From Candidatus Bruticola papionis (GTDB lineage Bacteria > Vulcanimicrobiota > Xenobia > Xenobiales > Xenobiaceae): 17,232 bases of DNA. Position 1 is the first letter of the stretch, and every line of letters starts with the position of its first letter. The DNA is taken from assembly GCA_002407045.1 (NCBI GenBank), contig DHKB01000036.1:1-17232 (forward strand). The letters are read 5' to 3'. Below, piece by piece: positions 6,909 through 13,245 of the stretch. The translations under genes and the position numbers were made by a program. Below the pieces are notes generated by a model. The model was not told where the DNA came from. It saw nothing but the letters and a program-made list of their open reading frames with translations, and did not search any database.

Positions 6909-7448
6909 TTAAGCTTCCTCTTCAGGGAGTTCGACCAGAAGGCAGCCGTTATCCAAGTCTACTTTTTTTATAAAACGCTCTACAGCCGGTACTACTAGCT
7001 CATGGCCTTTTTCGTCACGCACAGCGTACTGATCGCAACCAGGATAAGAGTAAATATCGAAGATACGACCTCGGCACACGTTGTGCTGATCGATAACTTT
7101 CAGTCCTTTTAACTGGAAATGCCAATATTCGCCCTCTTCCAAAGGAACTAAATTATCTGGGGTTACGCTGATTGACCAATCGCGATAATGGGCGACCTCT
7201 TCTGGAGAATCGATACCACTAAGCTTCAACAAAATATAATTTTGATGAAAACGCGAACTTTGCAAAGTATGACGGCTGTACTCTCCGTTTTTGGCAACTA
7301 AGTAAACTTCCTTAGTTTTTTTAAAGCGCTCCGGAAAATCTGTTAAAATACGAGCTTTTATTTCGCCTCGTACTCCAAAAGAAGTTAAAACAGAAGCGAT
7401 AGCCACAAATTCTTGGGGCCTGAGTCCTTTGGTCTGCTGTTCCTGCAT
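6909..7448 (-). CDS. rimM: 16S rRNA processing/30S maturation factor RimM
   Basis: RimM binds ribosomal protein S19 and helps mature the 30S head domain. The 179-residue product has the N-terminal RimM domain (VASVLTSFGVRGEIKARILTDFPERF) and the C-terminal PRC-barrel (GEYWHFQLKGLKVID..GRIFDIYSYPGCDQYAV..ELVVPAVERFIKKVDLDNGCLLVELPE, quoted in parts). I chose the ATG at 7448, with AGG seven bases upstream. An upstream ATG at 7484 lies inside the stem of an intrinsic terminator and would add 12 unlike residues. Its stop codon abuts the trmD ATG. Confidence 0.95.
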   Translation of the reverse strand: MQEQQTKGLRPQEFVAIASVLTSFGVRGEIKARILTDFPERFKKTKEVYLVAKNGEYSRHTLQSSRFHQNYILLKLSGIDSPEEVAHYRDWSISVTPDNLVPLEEGEYWHFQLKGLKVIDQHNVCRGRIFDIYSYPGCDQYAVRDEKGHELVVPAVERFIKKVDLDNGCLLVELPEEEA

Positions 7449-7461
7449 ACTAAACCTATCA

Positions 7462-7504
7462 GAAAAGAAAAAAACCGGCGGCACAAGTCTTATGGCGCCG
7501 GTTT
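7462..7504 (-). terminator. Intrinsic terminator between khpA and rimM
   Basis: On the minus strand AAACCGGCG (7496-7504) and CGCCGGTTT (7472-7480) form a perfect 9-bp stem. A smaller CATA/TGTG stem lies inside it, and TTTTTTTCTTTT follows. It lies within the 62-bp khpA-rimM gap and should cut transcription of rimM-trmD relative to rpsP-khpA. Confidence 0.85.
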
Positions 7505-7510
7505 TACCAA

Positions 7511-7738
7511 CTAGATTATTTCCACCATAACCCGTTTGCCTTCACGAGTTCCTGCAGCTTTTACGAGCGTACGGATCGCTTGGGCGGTTTTACCCTGCCG
7601 ACCTATAACCTTGCCCATATCTTCCGGAGCCACTCTCAACTCTAAGATGGTTGAGCGCTCTCCCTGAAGTTCACGGACTTCAACTTGATCGGGACAATCG
7701 ACGAGTTGGCGGGCCAGATACTCCAGCAAGCCTTTCAT
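7511..7738 (-). CDS. khpA: KH-domain RNA-binding protein KhpA (YlqC)
   Basis: A 75-residue single KH-domain protein. The RNA-binding GxxG loop is visible in KVIGRQGKTAQAIRTLV, preceded by the usual strand LELRVAPEDMG. In Bacillota KhpA forms a complex with KhpB and affects cell division and small-RNA/mRNA stability; its place between rpsP and rimM is conserved. The ATG at 7738 has AGGAG upstream. Length is typical. It lies about 60 bp after rpsP and is followed by a strong terminator. Confidence 0.95.
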   Translation of the reverse strand: MKGLLEYLARQLVDCPDQVEVRELQGERSTILELRVAPEDMGKVIGRQGKTAQAIRTLVKAAGTREGKRVMVEII

Positions 7739-7798
7739 GGCGACTCTCCTCTCCTCAACAAAAACTCTTACTTTGTAGTAAAAGGAGTGGGGAAAATA

Positions 7799-8116
7799 CT
7801 AGGCTTCGGGAGCAGCTTCTTCCTTAGCCTCTGCAGCCTTAGGAGTGGGATAAACGTAATCGGTACCGTAGAATTCCTTCCACAAACCGCTGCTTACGAG
7901 CAAGCCGCGGACGGAGTCGGTAGGCTGGGCGCCGTTAGAGAGCCAGGCCTTAACGCGGTCGGATTTCATAACGACTGTGGGGGGATTGGTGCGAGGGTTG
8001 TAGTGCCCAAGAATCTCAATGAAACGACCGTCGCGGGGACATCTAGCGTCAGCAGCTACGATGCGGTAGCTAGCCTGTTTCTTGCGTCCTACTCTACGAA
8101 GTCTAATGCGTACCAT
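7799..8116 (-). CDS. rpsP: 30S ribosomal protein S16
   Basis: A small-subunit assembly protein. It starts MVRIRLRRVGRKKQASYRIV and carries the family segments ADARCPRDGRFIEILGHYNP and RVKAWLSNGAQPTDSVRGLL. The core ends near residue 85, and an Ala/Glu-rich tail extends it to 105 residues. AGGAGG lies about ten bases before the ATG at 8116. It heads the rpsP-khpA unit, downstream of ffh and separated from it by 241 bp that contains hairpins and a possible promoter. Confidence 0.97.
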   Translation of the reverse strand: MVRIRLRRVGRKKQASYRIVAADARCPRDGRFIEILGHYNPRTNPPTVVMKSDRVKAWLSNGAQPTDSVRGLLVSSGLWKEFYGTDYVYPTPKAAEAKEEAAPEA

Positions 8117-8166
8117 TGATGGGGTGCCTCCTGTGGTGATTATCTGCTATTAGCAATTGTTAGTGA

Positions 8167-8195
8167 AATTTCAGCACTCTCCCGGCGGAAGTCAA
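8167..8195 (-). promoter_or_regulatory. Possible promoter for rpsP
   Basis: On the minus strand TTGACT (8190-8195) is a good -35. The hexamer 17 bp on is GAAATT (8167-8172), a poor -10 match. It would give an rpsP leader of about 45 bases. The placement is sensible but the -10 is weak. Confidence 0.35.
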
Positions 8196-8284
8196 GAGTC
8201 TGTGCTCGGCGAAGAATTTTCGCTCTTAAACCCGCCGAATTATCTTTTCCGAAGTGAAAGACTATTTCGACAGAAACACTTATG

Positions 8285-8304
8285 AGCGCTTTTGCTGAAG
8301 CGCT
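8285..8304. repeat. Inverted repeat in the ffh-rpsP gap
   Basis: AGCGCTT (8285-8291) and AAGCGCT (8298-8304) form a perfect 7-bp stem with a 6-base loop. No long T-run follows, so it is at best a weak terminator for ffh. A second, looser hairpin (TAAGA 8320-8324 with TCTTA 8356-8360, plus CCGG/CCGG) overlaps the ffh stop codon. Confidence 0.4.
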
Positions 8305-8357
8305 AAAACTTGTGCTGCATAAGACCGGCAGAGAAGGAACCGGCCTTAGAGGCAGTC

Positions 8358-9695
8358 TTAGAAGGGAAGCTTAAAGAAGCCCAGCTTCCTGCCTTTCTTG
8401 CCCTTAGCTAAACCGCCTATGCTCTTCATGAACTTTCTCAGTTCGTTGTATTGCTTGAGAATGGCATTAACGGCGGCTACGTCGCTGCCAGAGCCTTTGG
8501 CTACGCGACGCTTGCGGGAGGCATCGAGAATCTCGGGGTTGCGCCTCTCTTTAGGGGTCATAGAAAGAATAATAGACTCGACGCGTCTAATTTCCTTCTC
8601 GCCGATGGGAATATCATCTAAAGCGCGGCCCACTCCAGGCAACATTTTGATAATATCTTTAATCGGGCCCATGCGGCGAATTTGCTGCATCTGATCTAAG
8701 AGATCGTTTAAGTCGAATTTGTTCTGTTTAAGTCTTTCGGAAAGCTCCTGAGCTTTTTCTTTATCCAGAGTTTGTTCGGCTTTTTCTATAAGGCTGAGAA
8801 CATCGCCCATGCCTAAAATTCGACCGGCCATACGGTCGGGATGGAAGGGCTCCAAGCCGCTGAGTCTTTCGCTGGTACCCACGAACTTAAGGGGAGCACC
8901 GGTGACCTTGCGTACAGAAATGGCCGCGCCGCCGCGGGCATCTCCATCCAACTTAGTCATAATCACGCCGGTAATGCCCAAAAGCTCGTTAAAATCACGA
9001 GCTACATTGACGGCATCCTGACCGGTCATAGCGTCAACTACCAACAAGATCTCATCTGGAGATACGGCGTCGCGCTGCTTCTTAAGCTCTTCCATCAACT
9101 CGCTGTCGATATTCAAGCGACCGGCGGTGTCGACAATGACCACATCCCTGCCTAAATCTTTAGCTTTAGCTACAGCCTCAGAAGTAATTTCTACCGGATC
9201 TTGGCAGCCTTCAAGCTTAAAAACTGGAACGCTGATTTGCTTGGCTAAAACTTCAAGCTGCTGAATAGCCGCTGGCCTGTATACGTCGGTGGCAGCCAGC
9301 AGAGGATGATGGCCTGAGCCTCTTAAGTAGGAAGCTAACTTGGCCGCGCTGGTAGTTTTACCGGCACCATTGAGGCCGCAAACCATAAAAACGGTGGGGG
9401 CCTTGGAGGCAAAAGTGAGTTTGGCCGCTTCGCCGCCCATGAGAGAAATGAGCTCGTCGCGTACGTATCTGATTACTTGCTGGGCCGGAGTCATGCTCTT
9501 AATGAGCTCTTCACCGACTGCACGCTCACGGATGTTGGAAATAAACTCTTTTACCACAGGAAGACTTACGTCAGCTTCCAGGAGAGCGCGGCGCACTTCC
9601 CGCAGAGCTTCGTTTACGTCTTCTTCTGACAGCTTTCCGCGACCTGATATCTTCTTAAAAATGTCATTGAGTCGCTCTGAAAGAGATTCAAACAT
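8358..9695 (-). CDS. ffh: Signal recognition particle protein Ffh (SRP54)
   Basis: The SRP GTPase that binds signal sequences and 4.5S RNA and docks with FtsY. The N domain covers about residues 1-90. The G domain shows GLNGAGKTT (107-115), DVYRPAA (137-143), DTAGR (189-193), TKLD (247-250) and GDARGG. The M domain runs from about 330, with IRRMGPIKDIIKMLPGV and the RNA-binding RRVAKGSGSDVAAVN helix. Length (445) is normal. The ATG at 9695 has only a poorly placed AGG/GAGG upstream. No ylxM-like gene precedes it, unlike many Bacillota. A near-consensus promoter lies upstream, with a leader of about 125 nt. Confidence 0.97.
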   Translation of the reverse strand: MFESLSERLNDIFKKISGRGKLSEEDVNEALREVRRALLEADVSLPVVKEFISNIRERAVGEELIKSMTPAQQVIRYVRDELISLMGGEAAKLTFASKAPTVFMVCGLNGAGKTTSAAKLASYLRGSGHHPLLAATDVYRPAAIQQLEVLAKQISVPVFKLEGCQDPVEITSEAVAKAKDLGRDVVIVDTAGRLNIDSELMEELKKQRDAVSPDEILLVVDAMTGQDAVNVARDFNELLGITGVIMTKLDGDARGGAAISVRKVTGAPLKFVGTSERLSGLEPFHPDRMAGRILGMGDVLSLIEKAEQTLDKEKAQELSERLKQNKFDLNDLLDQMQQIRRMGPIKDIIKMLPGVGRALDDIPIGEKEIRRVESIILSMTPKERRNPEILDASRKRRVAKGSGSDVAAVNAILKQYNELRKFMKSIGGLAKGKKGRKLGFFKLPF

Positions 9696-9829
9696 AACCT
9701 AATGAGCTTGCCTCACTTTTTCCGGTGTTTCGCGATTGCTTGGACTGTCTCGCTTATTCTTTGTTCAATTTGACTCGCATTCTGTCCCTTGTAGGTATGA
9801 AAAATGTAAGCTTCTGAACAATGTGACAT

Positions 9830-9858
9830 ATTATATACTTTATGCAATTCTTCGTCAA
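9830..9858 (-). promoter_or_regulatory. Near-consensus sigma70 promoter for ffh
   Basis: On the minus strand TTGACG (9853-9858), a 17-bp spacer and a perfect TATAAT (9830-9835). Transcription would begin near 9823, about 125 nt before the ffh ATG. This is the strongest promoter match in the window. Confidence 0.85.
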
Positions 9859-9959
9859 TAACTAAGCAATTTTTCACTATACTTTGCCGTACTTTTTTAT
9901 TCTCTTTAGCTGCATTCTTTTGTTACTGCCGGTTTAAATGTATGCTCTTTTTAAGGCCA

Positions 9960-10035
9960 GGCTGTGAATTGCTTGTAGCGGTTTGCGAGGCAGGAAGTAG
10001 GCCGTAAAACGTGAAAAGCAAAGAGCCCAATTTTT
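9960..10035 (+). promoter_or_regulatory. Long stem-loop with T-run upstream of the RNase G gene
   Basis: Three stacked stems are visible on the plus strand: GGCT/AGCC (9960-9963, 10024-10027), TTGCTT/AAGCAA (9969-9974, 10016-10021), and CGGTTTGCG with CGTAAAACG (9979-9987, 10003-10011, one mismatch and one G-U). They close a purine-rich 15-base loop, and TTTTT follows at 10031-10035. It may be a transcription attenuator in the RNase G leader or the 3' end of a small RNA. The rest of the 474-bp ffh-rng gap (9696-10169) holds the ffh promoter and a second stem-loop; no tRNA or protein gene is apparent. Confidence 0.5.
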
Positions 10036-10097
10036 CGTATCTCTAAGTTTTGCCGTGTACGGATCTTTCGCTTTTTGCTTTGGCTACCTTTTGCTGG

Positions 10098-10149
10098 TAG
10101 TTGGGCATAGCTATTTCCGGCGGTCTGGGGGGCGGCTTGGCCCCAACTA
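10098..10149 (+). promoter_or_regulatory. Leader stem-loop just before the RNase G start
   Basis: TAGTTGGG (10098-10105) pairs perfectly with CCCAACTA (10142-10149), enclosing a G-rich loop. It ends 20 bases before the ATG. E. coli rne mRNA is autoregulated through hairpins in its 5' UTR, so a similar role is plausible but is inference. Confidence 0.5.
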
Positions 10150-10169
10150 CAGTAAGGTTTATTTAATTT

Positions 10170-11846
10170 ATGTATAAAGAAATTTTAATATCTATCGACG
10201 ACCGCGAGGGGAGAGCGGTTGTACTTGAAGATGGACGCCCCATGGAAATTCTCATAGCCCGTGAAGAACGCCAGGTCGGCAGTATCTTTAAAGGCAGAGT
10301 CTCCGACGTTTTGCCCGGTATGAATGCCGCTTTTGTCGACATCGGTTTGGAGCGCAATGCCTTTTTGTGCGCCAATGATGCTGTGGCCGGTTTAAGCGAA
10401 GGCGAGAATGGCTTTACCAAGCCTACTATCGCCGAAATTGTACGTCCCAATCAAGAAACTTTGGTGCAAGTAGTCAAAGAGGCTATTGGCACTAAAGGCG
10501 CTCGCATTACTTCTTACATAACTTTGCCTGGTCGCTACTTGGTGCTATTCCCTTCAGCTCAGTATGTTGGCGTTTCTCGCCGCATTTCTACTGAAGAAGA
10601 GCGTAACCGCTTGCGCCATATAGCCGACGAGCTTCGTCCTGAAGGTATGGGCGTGGTGGTGCGTACAGCTGCTGAAGGCCACGATCGCGACGAACTGAAA
10701 ATGGACTTAGATTATTTGGTCAAAGTTTGGAATAAAGTTCAGGCCAAAGCTAAAACTTGCCACGCTCCAGCTTTAGTCCACCAAGAGCTCGACTTAGTAG
10801 ACAAGATTTTACGCGATCTCTTCACTGAAGAAGTGGATCGTTTAGTTATTGATAATCGCCAAGAATACTTAAATATGCGTGAGCGCTTGGAACATAGTTC
10901 TCCAGAGCTCTTGGAAAAAGTTCACTTGTACACCGATACTTATCCTTTATTCGATATGTACAAGATCGAACAAGAAATTGACAATGCTCTGTCAAGGCGT
11001 GTTTGGCTTTCTTCCGGCGGTTATTTAATTGTTGACCGTACCGAAGCCCTTTGGGTTATCGACGTCAATACTGGTAAGTTTATTGGCAAGAACAACTTGG
11101 CTGAGACGATTTTGCGCACCAATTTGGAAGCTTGTAAAGAAATTTGCCGTCAGCTGCGCTTGCGTGATATGGCTGGCATCATCATTGTCGACTTTATCGA
11201 CATGGATAGTTCCGAAGATCAGCGCAAGATTTTGGAAACTTTGGGCGATGAACTTAAGAAGGATCGCACTCGCACTCACTTAGTCAGTATGACCGAGCTT
11301 GGTTTGGTACAAATTACCCGTAAGCGAGAGGGTAAAGATTTGGATGGCATCATGCGTGATGTTTGTCCCATTTGTCACGGTCGAGGCAAGGTGCTTTCTC
11401 CTAAATCTGTAGCTTTGAGAGCTCGTCGCAATTTGTTGCGAGAAATGAGTGGAGTTGTCAAGCCCGAAGCTGCTGTCGTCACTTTGTCTCCTGCAGCCGC
11501 TTATCAGTTTGTCGGCCCCAATGGTTCTGAAGTGGAACAGATAGCTCGAGAAACCGATTCTGTTATTATCGTACGAGCTTCAGACAGTATTCATCCTGAA
11601 CACTTCAATGTGACTTGTGCAGAGAAAGCTTCTTCTTTGGACTTTACACCTTTGGCCTGTGGTCAACAAGCTAGGGTGTTACTGTTAGATGGTCATATTT
11701 CTGATAATAGCAATTCAGCTTTGGCCATTATTGATGGCTGTCTGGTTGAAGTGGCCAATGCCTCTGATCGCGTAGGCAAGGAAGTTGTCGTACGCATAGT
11801 TAAGGCTGGACTTTATATCAGTTATGCTGAGATTGTCCACTTATAG
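10170..11846 (+). CDS. rng: Ribonuclease E/G family endonuclease with C-terminal TRAM-like domain
   Basis: An RNA endoribonuclease of the RNase E/G family, acting in rRNA 5' maturation and mRNA decay. The S1 domain spans about residues 37-125 (GSIFKGRVSDVLPGMNAAFVDIGLERNAFL, in part). The DNase I-like catalytic part has the metal ligands D298 (VIDVNTGKF) and D341 (IIVDFIDM). The Zn-link is CPIC (399-402) followed by HGRGKV. The core resembles RNase G in length. The last 60 residues (about 498-558) are extra: VLLLDGHISDNSNSALAIID, CLVEV, GKEVVVRIVKAGLYISYAEI, which matches the TRAM RNA-binding fold. The ATG at 10170 has AAGG about 12 bases upstream, a weak site. It is followed after 46 bp by a lipoprotein gene, probably cotranscribed. 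Confidence 0.92.
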   Translation: MYKEILISIDDREGRAVVLEDGRPMEILIAREERQVGSIFKGRVSDVLPGMNAAFVDIGLERNAFLCANDAVAGLSEGENGFTKPTIAEIVRPNQETLVQVVKEAIGTKGARITSYITLPGRYLVLFPSAQYVGVSRRISTEEERNRLRHIADELRPEGMGVVVRTAAEGHDRDELKMDLDYLVKVWNKVQAKAKTCHAPALVHQELDLVDKILRDLFTEEVDRLVIDNRQEYLNMRERLEHSSPELLEKVHLYTDTYPLFDMYKIEQEIDNALSRRVWLSSGGYLIVDRTEALWVIDVNTGKFIGKNNLAETILRTNLEACKEICRQLRLRDMAGIIIVDFIDMDSSEDQRKILETLGDELKKDRTRTHLVSMTELGLVQITRKREGKDLDGIMRDVCPICHGRGKVLSPKSVALRARRNLLREMSGVVKPEAAVVTLSPAAAYQFVGPNGSEVEQIARETDSVIIVRASDSIHPEHFNVTCAEKASSLDFTPLACGQQARVLLLDGHISDNSNSALAIIDGCLVEVANASDRVGKEVVVRIVKAGLYISYAEIVHL

Positions 11847-11892
11847 GCGCTTTTAATTATTCTAAACACGGCAGGGAAGCGAGGAAGCTATA

Positions 11893-12423
11893 TTGGTGTT
11901 TGGACTGAAATTGCAAAAACTGAAGAATTTGCCAGCTTGTAAAAAGTTGGCTTTCCTAGCGTTACTAATTCCTGTTCTGTGTTTGGCTGCGGCTTGTTCA
12001 GCTCCGGAAGTTCCTATCAATCAGAAAACCGATGAAAAGTTCGTTCCGCCTCCAGATATAAGCCGCCGTCCTTTTGTAATAGCCAGCGAGTTTCTCGAAA
12101 ATGTTAAAGCCAAGAAATACAAGGAAGCCTATGCTGCTTTAAGTGTAGACGCTAAAATGAGAGTAAATCTCAAAGGCTTTGAGGAAGGACTAGAGCGTTA
12201 TTTCTCTATGGCTTCTACTAAGAGCGTTTACGTTACTAGAGTTGTTGTCGATGAGCGCGTTTCTGGCGATTCGGCTATTATAAAAGTGGCAGATACCAAA
12301 TATCCCGACGCTCCTCCTTGGATCTGGGAATTTGAAAATACCAGAGCCGGTTGGAAGATTCGCTCTTTAGATTTGCCTCCGCTCTTTATTTATAAAGCTA
12401 AAGAAGTGCCTACTCTAAAGTAG
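11893..12423 (+). CDS. Putative lipoprotein, NTF2-like fold possible
   Basis: A 176-residue secreted lipoprotein of unknown function. The N-terminus has basic residues, a hydrophobic core (KKLAFLALLIPVLCL) and a lipobox LAAAC, so signal peptidase II would cleave before the Cys near residue 35. The mature part begins with a Pro/Lys-rich linker. It is followed by a domain (about 62-165) with AsEFLENVKAKKYKEAYAAL and alternating strands ending in an aromatic WIWEFENTRAGWKIRSLDL, the pattern of small NTF2-like DUF4878-type domains. The start is TTG (11893) with AGGA seven bases upstream; the next-codon GTG is also possible. It sits directly after the RNase G gene and before a strong terminator. 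Confidence 0.75.
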   Translation: MVFGLKLQKLKNLPACKKLAFLALLIPVLCLAAACSAPEVPINQKTDEKFVPPPDISRRPFVIASEFLENVKAKKYKEAYAALSVDAKMRVNLKGFEEGLERYFSMASTKSVYVTRVVVDERVSGDSAIIKVADTKYPDAPPWIWEFENTRAGWKIRSLDLPPLFIYKAKEVPTLK

Positions 12424-12443
12424 TTGATAAATAGATAAGTGCA

Positions 12444-12491
12444 AACAGCCTGCCTCCTAGCCTGCAAAACTTAGCTAGAAGGCAGGCTGTT
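12444..12491. terminator. Bidirectional terminator between convergent genes
   Basis: AACAGCCTGCCT (12444-12455) and AGGCAGGCTGTT (12480-12491) form a perfect 12-bp stem, with an inner CTAGC/GCTAG stem. The plus-strand tail is TTATTATTT. It lies between the lipoprotein gene and the convergent tatA and probably serves both. Confidence 0.85.
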
Positions 12492-12513
12492 ATTATTTAG
12501 CAAGAGCGATAGC

Positions 12514-12828
12514 TTATTTATTCTCGGAACGAGTTTCGCTGTGGAGTTGAAAATCTGGATCTATTGCTTTTGAAGATGTTGTTAGTTCTGAAGCAGACGG
12601 AAGTGAAACTGGCTTCGTCTGGGGCTGAGCAAAATTTGTCTGATTAGCTATTTGGGGAGAATTTGATTTGACATCTTCCAAATTGACTGCGCTATTATAA
12701 GCTTTTTTTAGAGATCCTAAAGCTTCGCCCAAAGCACGTCCTATTTCTGGAAGTTTTTGCGGGCCAAAAAGCAATAAGGCTGCTGCCGCTAAAAATATAA
12801 GCTCCCCTGGGCCTAGGTTAAAAGGCAT
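12514..12828 (-). CDS. tatA: Sec-independent translocase protein TatA/TatE
   Basis: The pore-forming component of the twin-arginine export pathway. The 104-residue protein has a short N-terminal membrane helix (ELIFLAAAALLLFGP), the family hinge FGPQKLPEIGRALG, an amphipathic helix (ALGSLKKAYNSAV), and a polar, probably disordered tail of about 55 residues. Glu8-type polar residue and FGP are present. The ATG at 12828 has AGGA eight bases upstream. TatA and TatB are not separable by sequence alone here; no tatC is in the window. It lies 48 bp downstream of a small helical gene with which it may be cotranscribed. Confidence 0.92.
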   Translation of the reverse strand: MPFNLGPGELIFLAAAALLLFGPQKLPEIGRALGEALGSLKKAYNSAVNLEDVKSNSPQIANQTNFAQPQTKPVSLPSASELTTSSKAIDPDFQLHSETRSENK

Positions 12829-12876
12829 AATTTATATCCTGTACCTCACTTATTGGCAAAAAATGTCGCACTTTTT

Positions 12877-13092
12877 TTAAGGTAATTTTATTTTGTCTAG
12901 AGCGGACGAAGCTTGAAAAACTAAGGCCTGAGCTCGTTCTATTTGTGATAAAGTGCCTATTGGCACAGACGCTTCCAATTCTTCTTCGCTTAAATTTTGC
13001 AAAAAGTCGATCATCTCATCGAATTTTTCTAAAGCTTCATCTAAATATGACTGAGCAGATTGTAAGTTTACTGATAAATGATTGTTGTTCAA
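12877..13092 (-). CDS. Small helical protein of unknown function
   Basis: A 71-residue acidic protein, predicted almost all helical, with a first helix about residues 10-33 (SAQSYLDEALEKFDEMIDFL) and a second about 48-69 (LSQIERAQALVFQASSALDK). The start is TTG at 13092 with a strong AAGGAG six to seven bases upstream, which supports translation. In size and helical-hairpin shape it recalls exonuclease VII small subunit (XseB) or small Rrp14/YlqC-sized adaptors, but the XseB sequence signature is not evident. It is divergent from rlmD and upstream of tatA. Confidence 0.6.
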   Translation of the reverse strand: MNNNHLSVNLQSAQSYLDEALEKFDEMIDFLQNLSEEELEASVPIGTLSQIERAQALVFQASSALDKIKLP

Positions 13093-13185
13093 GCTCTTCT
13101 CCTTGGTATTATTATGGTTGGGTAGGAAAAAAGCGCTCTTTAATTGAACGTTTTGAGAGTGTTTCTCTTTAGATTTTGACTTCCT

Positions 13186-13212
13186 GCCGAGAAAAGTTGG
13201 GTGGGGCTCGGC
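13186..13212 (+). promoter_or_regulatory. Stem-loop in the rlmD leader
   Basis: GCCGAG (13186-13191) pairs with CTCGGC (13207-13212) around a G-rich 15-base loop, about 34 bases before the rlmD start. No convincing promoter hexamers were found in this divergent gap (13093-13245). Confidence 0.35.
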
Positions 13213-13245
13213 GGCTGTTGGGGGAATACTTCAAGGAGTTTTTTT

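Noticed and set aside
7449..7484. Earlier rimM start at 7484
   Set aside because: It lies inside a terminator hairpin and encodes a Phe-rich stretch from the T-run. The ATG at 7448 has its own ribosome binding site and matches family length.
9980..10002. 4.5S SRP RNA suggested by a GGCAGGAAG loop near ffh
   Set aside because: The conserved asymmetric loops and the GGAAG..AGCAGCC apical motif are not present in the right order; the hairpin is described as a leader structure instead.
12877..13092. Exonuclease VII small subunit (xseB)
   Set aside because: Size and helical hairpin fit, but the characteristic XseB sequence pattern is not evident and no xseA is nearby, so it was left as unknown.
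13201..13245. GTG start adding 15 residues to rlmD
   Set aside because: There is no ribosome binding site at that GTG and the added residues are unlike the family. The ATG at 13246 has AAGGAG at ideal spacing.
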